The translations under genes were made by a program, and so were the position numbers. The notes beneath the pieces were generated by a model, which worked only from the letters and a program-made list of their open reading frames with translations, had not been told where the DNA came from and searched no databases. A stretch of DNA of 7,135 nucleotides. Origin: an uncultured Collinsella sp. Its GTDB lineage: Bacteria; Actinomycetota; Coriobacteriia; Coriobacteriales; Coriobacteriaceae. The DNA lies in assembly GCA_900548515.1 (NCBI GenBank), contig URKU01000096.1:1-7135 (forward strand). Direction: 5' to 3'. Positions 5,309 through 7,135 of the stretch are shown here, piece after piece. Positions within the stretch are counted from its first letter, which is position 1, and each line of letters opens with the position of its first letter.

Positions 5309-5348
5309 GTTCCGTCAAGCAATGCACATGCCAACCAAGGGAGCAACC

Positions 5349-6239
5349 ATGGCAGAACAGACCAGCAAGGCCGATCGCGTCAAACTCAATCGCGAACTCG
5401 CGCAGATGCTCAAGGGCGGCGTCATCATGGACGTCACCACGCCCGAGCAGGCACGTATCGCCGAGGAGGCAGGCGCCTGCGCCGTCATGGCACTCGAGCG
5501 CATCCCAGCCGACATCCGCGCCGCAGGCGGCGTCTCGCGCATGAGCGACCCCAAGATGATCAAGGGCATCCAAGAGGCCGTCTCCATCCCCGTCATGGCC
5601 AAGTGCCGCATCGGTCACATTGTCGAGGCGCAGGTCCTGCAGGCCATCGAGATCGATTACATCGACGAGTCCGAGGTTCTCTCCCCTGCCGATGACGTCT
5701 ATCACATCGACAAGACCCAGTTTGACGTGCCATTTGTCTGCGGCGCCCGCGATCTGGGCGAGGCGCTGCGCCGTGTTGCCGAGGGCGCCACTATGATTCG
5801 CACCAAGGGTGAGCCGGGTACGGGCGACGTCGTCCAGGCCGTGCGTCACATGCGCAAAATCCAAAAGCAGATCCGCGACGTTGTTGCCCTGCGCGACGAC
5901 GAGCTCTTTGAGGCAGCCAAGCAACTGCAGGTTCCGGTCGAGCTGGTACGCGAGGTCCATGCCACGGGCAAGCTTCCCGTCGTGAACTTTGCCGCCGGCG
6001 GTGTAGCGACCCCGGCCGATGCCGCGCTGATGATGCAACTGGGTGCCGAGGGCGTCTTTGTCGGCTCGGGCATCTTTAAGAGCGGCGACCCCGCCAAGCG
6101 CGCCGCTGCCATCGTCAAGGCCGTGGCAAACTTCACCGATGCCAGGCTCATCGCCGAGCTTTCGGAGGACCTGGGCGAGGCCATGGTGGGCATTAACGCC
6201 GACGAAATCGAGATTATCATGGAAGAGCGCGGGCGCTAG
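5349..6239 (+). CDS. pdxS: Pyridoxal 5'-phosphate synthase subunit PdxS
   Basis: This is the synthase subunit of the deoxyxylulose-5-phosphate-independent vitamin B6 pathway (EC 4.3.3.6). It condenses ribose 5-phosphate, glyceraldehyde 3-phosphate and ammonia, delivered by PdxT, into PLP in the cytosol. The product has 296 residues, the usual length, and is one (beta/alpha)8 barrel. Visible marks are GGVIMDV at 23-29 with catalytic D28, VMAKCRIGH with the first Schiff-base lysine K85, and MIRTKGEPGTG with the second lysine K153; the 68-residue interval matches Bacillus subtilis K81/K149. NFAAGGVATPADAA and VFVGSGIFKS form the phosphate-binding region. The chosen ATG has AAGGGAG five bases upstream; earlier in-frame ATGs at 5307 and 5322 lack this and fall in or near the promoter. 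The gene leads an operon with pdxT, 20 bp downstream, and is divergent from pdxR. Confidence 0.98.
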   Translation: MAEQTSKADRVKLNRELAQMLKGGVIMDVTTPEQARIAEEAGACAVMALERIPADIRAAGGVSRMSDPKMIKGIQEAVSIPVMAKCRIGHIVEAQVLQAIEIDYIDESEVLSPADDVYHIDKTQFDVPFVCGARDLGEALRRVAEGATMIRTKGEPGTGDVVQAVRHMRKIQKQIRDVVALRDDELFEAAKQLQVPVELVREVHATGKLPVVNFAAGGVATPADAALMMQLGAEGVFVGSGIFKSGDPAKRAAAIVKAVANFTDARLIAELSEDLGEAMVGINADEIEIIMEERGR

Positions 6240-6259
6240 TCCAGCAGAAAGGATCGCAC

Positions 6260-6847
6260 ATGAGCGATTATGCAGACCAAACGGTTGCCGTGCTGGCGGT
6301 CCAAGGCGCTTTTGCCGAGCACGAGGCAAGACTATTCGAGCTTGGCGCACACTGTATTGAGCTGAGGCAGGCGGCTGATTTGAAGCAGGACTTTGACCGT
6401 CTGGTACTTCCCGGCGGCGAGTCTACCGTTCAAGGGAAGCTGCTTGATGAGTTGGGCATGCTCGAGGAGCTTCGTGCCCGTATCGCTGAAGGTATGCCCG
6501 TCCTGGGCACCTGCGCCGGCCTGATTCTACTGGCTCACGACCTTGCCGCCCATGACGATAAGGGCACGCCGCGTCTGGAAACCATGGATGTACTTGTCGA
6601 GCGCAATGCCTACGGCAGGCAGCTCGGCAGCTTTCGAACCAAGGGGCAAATAGCCGGCATCGACGGTGAAGTGCCGCTGACGTTTATCCGCGCGCCCCGC
6701 ATCGTCAAGGTCCACGGCGACGCCAAGGCCTTAGCGAAAGTCGACGGTCGTATTGTCGCCGCCCGTCAGGGCAACCAGCTCGGCGTAACCTTCCACCCCG
6801 AGCTCGACGACGATACCCGCCTCCACGAACTGTTCCTACAAATGTAG
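6260..6847 (+). CDS. pdxT: Pyridoxal 5'-phosphate synthase glutaminase subunit PdxT
   Basis: PdxT hydrolyses glutamine to glutamate and passes the ammonia through a tunnel to PdxS; twelve PdxT subunits normally decorate a PdxS dodecamer. The 195-residue product has the family's usual length and is a class I (triad) glutamine amidotransferase. The nucleophile is C85 in GTCAG (83-87), and the triad is completed by H179 and E181 in FHPEL. PGGEST at 51-56 is the conserved substrate-pocket loop. AVQGAF near 13-18 is the N-terminal segment that contacts PdxS. The ATG has AAAGGA eight bases upstream (GAAAGGATCGCACATG), nearly the same context as the rubrerythrin start. It is co-transcribed with pdxS and followed by a large hairpin. 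All expected residues are present. Confidence 0.97.
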   Translation: MSDYADQTVAVLAVQGAFAEHEARLFELGAHCIELRQAADLKQDFDRLVLPGGESTVQGKLLDELGMLEELRARIAEGMPVLGTCAGLILLAHDLAAHDDKGTPRLETMDVLVERNAYGRQLGSFRTKGQIAGIDGEVPLTFIRAPRIVKVHGDAKALAKVDGRIVAARQGNQLGVTFHPELDDDTRLHELFLQM

Positions 6848-6867
6848 GCATCGAAATCAACAAACGA

Positions 6868-6937
6868 AACGAGAGTGGATGATCTCCCACTTTGAGCTTG
6901 AATGCAGGCTCAAACCGGGAGATCATCCACTCTTGTT
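6868..6937 (+). terminator. Long two-step hairpin after pdxT, probable terminator
   Basis: GAGTGGATGATCTCCC (6873-6888) pairs perfectly with GGGAGATCATCCACTC (6917-6932). The stem extends outward to about 21 bp with one G-T wobble. After a 2x2 internal loop, TTTGAGC (6891-6897) pairs with GCTCAAA (6908-6914) around a 10-nt loop. It begins 21 bp after the pdxT stop. The downstream tail TTGTTCT is only moderately T-rich and the stem is longer than a normal terminator, so it may be a repeat element serving as one. Confidence 0.6.
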
Positions 6938-6940
6938 CTA

Positions 6941-7020
6941 TGTAGTCGTTTAAGAACGTCCCCAATGACTACAAGGAGTGTCCCAAGCTGCCGGCAGAAA
7001 AGGAACGTCCCTAACTGCCG
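6941..7020. repeat. Three tandem 21-nt units with core AAGgAACGTCCCyAA and self-complementary stems
   Basis: Units start at 6952, 6973 and 7000. Units 2 and 3 match at 17 of 21 positions; unit 1 shares the core with one gap. Unit 1 is enclosed by TGTAGTC (6941-6947) and GACTACA (6967-6973). Unit 3 is enclosed by CGGCAG (6992-6997) and CTGCCG (7015-7020). The two stems differ in sequence but each is self-complementary around a similar loop. A CTGCCGGCAG palindrome (6988-6997) joins units 2 and 3. No coding sequence is evident. It resembles repeat clusters associated with REP-type transposases, but that is only a guess. Confidence 0.6.
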
Positions 7021-7098
7021 CATCCGGAGCAAGACAACGCCGCAGGCAGAGGACGGACAGCGAGCGGGTCGCATTTGAGGCAAGGTGACGTGAAACGA

Positions 7099-7127
7099 AA
7101 GGGCGCTGACCTTCTGGTCGCGCCCTT
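7099..7127 (-). terminator. GC-rich hairpin, probable terminator of a minus-strand gene beyond the window
   Basis: AAGGGCGC (7099-7106) and GACC (7108-7111) pair with GGTC (7116-7119) and GCGCCCTT (7120-7127), giving a 12-bp stem with one bulged base and a TTCT loop. On the minus strand the stem is followed by TCGTTTC, continuing the T-rich tail; on the plus strand the tail is not T-rich. It therefore suits a gene entering from the right on the minus strand. Confidence 0.5.
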
Positions 7128-7135
7128 GAAGTTGA

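Noticed and set aside
5244..6350. Long minus-strand open frame antisense to pdxS.
   Set aside because: pdxS is an unmistakable, fully conserved enzyme on the plus strand. Long antisense frames are expected in GC-biased coding sequence. A similar frame antisense to the rubrerythrin (1430-2314) was rejected for the same reason.
7090..7135. Possible plus-strand gene start (GTG with a Shine-Dalgarno-like GAGG).
   Set aside because: Only 15 codons are visible and they coincide with a strong hairpin whose minus-strand tail is T-rich. I judged a terminator more likely and mention the alternative in the findings.

Overview
The window reads as a moderately GC-rich chromosomal segment of a Gram-positive anaerobe, most likely an actinobacterium of the Coriobacteriia (Collinsella-like). 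I infer this from the gene styles, codon use and strict-anaerobe gene content (iron-dependent alcohol dehydrogenase, rubredoxin-first rubrerythrin). I could not test it by database search.

Layout. Positions 1-1284 (minus strand) hold an alcohol/aldehyde metabolism operon: an iron-containing alcohol dehydrogenase followed, 9 bp downstream, by the first 18 codons of a probable aldehyde dehydrogenase. A 256-bp divergent intergenic region separates this operon from a plus-strand rubrerythrin (1541-2101), which ends in a strong intrinsic terminator. The intergenic region contains two 18-bp sites with the layout of Rex (NADH/NAD+ sensor) operators, a good sigma-70 promoter for the rubrerythrin, a possible PerR-like box and a leader hairpin.

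Positions 2235-3773 are an accessory segment. A minus-strand gene for an AbiEi/DUF559-like protein with a PD-(D/E)XK-type nuclease domain lies between two direct copies of a 119-bp element. The copies are about 82% identical, and each has perfect 16-bp terminal inverted repeats. The right end of each copy supplies the last four codons and the stop codon of the minus-strand gene lying on that side (the nuclease-like gene and pdxR), so both proteins end in the same tetrapeptide NLSE. A further 11-bp inverted repeat lies upstream of the nuclease-like gene.

Positions 3764-6847 are a vitamin B6 module. A MocR/GntR-aminotransferase regulator (pdxR, minus) is divergent from pdxS-pdxT (plus), which encode the two subunits of the glutamine-dependent pyridoxal 5'-phosphate synthase. 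The 145-bp divergent spacer holds a 10-bp direct repeat with a 34-bp period, the kind of site MocR regulators use. PdxR probably senses PLP and adjusts pdxST and itself.

From 6848 to the end there is no confident gene. A long hairpin follows pdxT. Next come three tandem 21-nt units, two of which are enclosed by different but self-complementary stems, and then a GC-rich hairpin that looks like a terminator for a minus-strand gene beyond the window.
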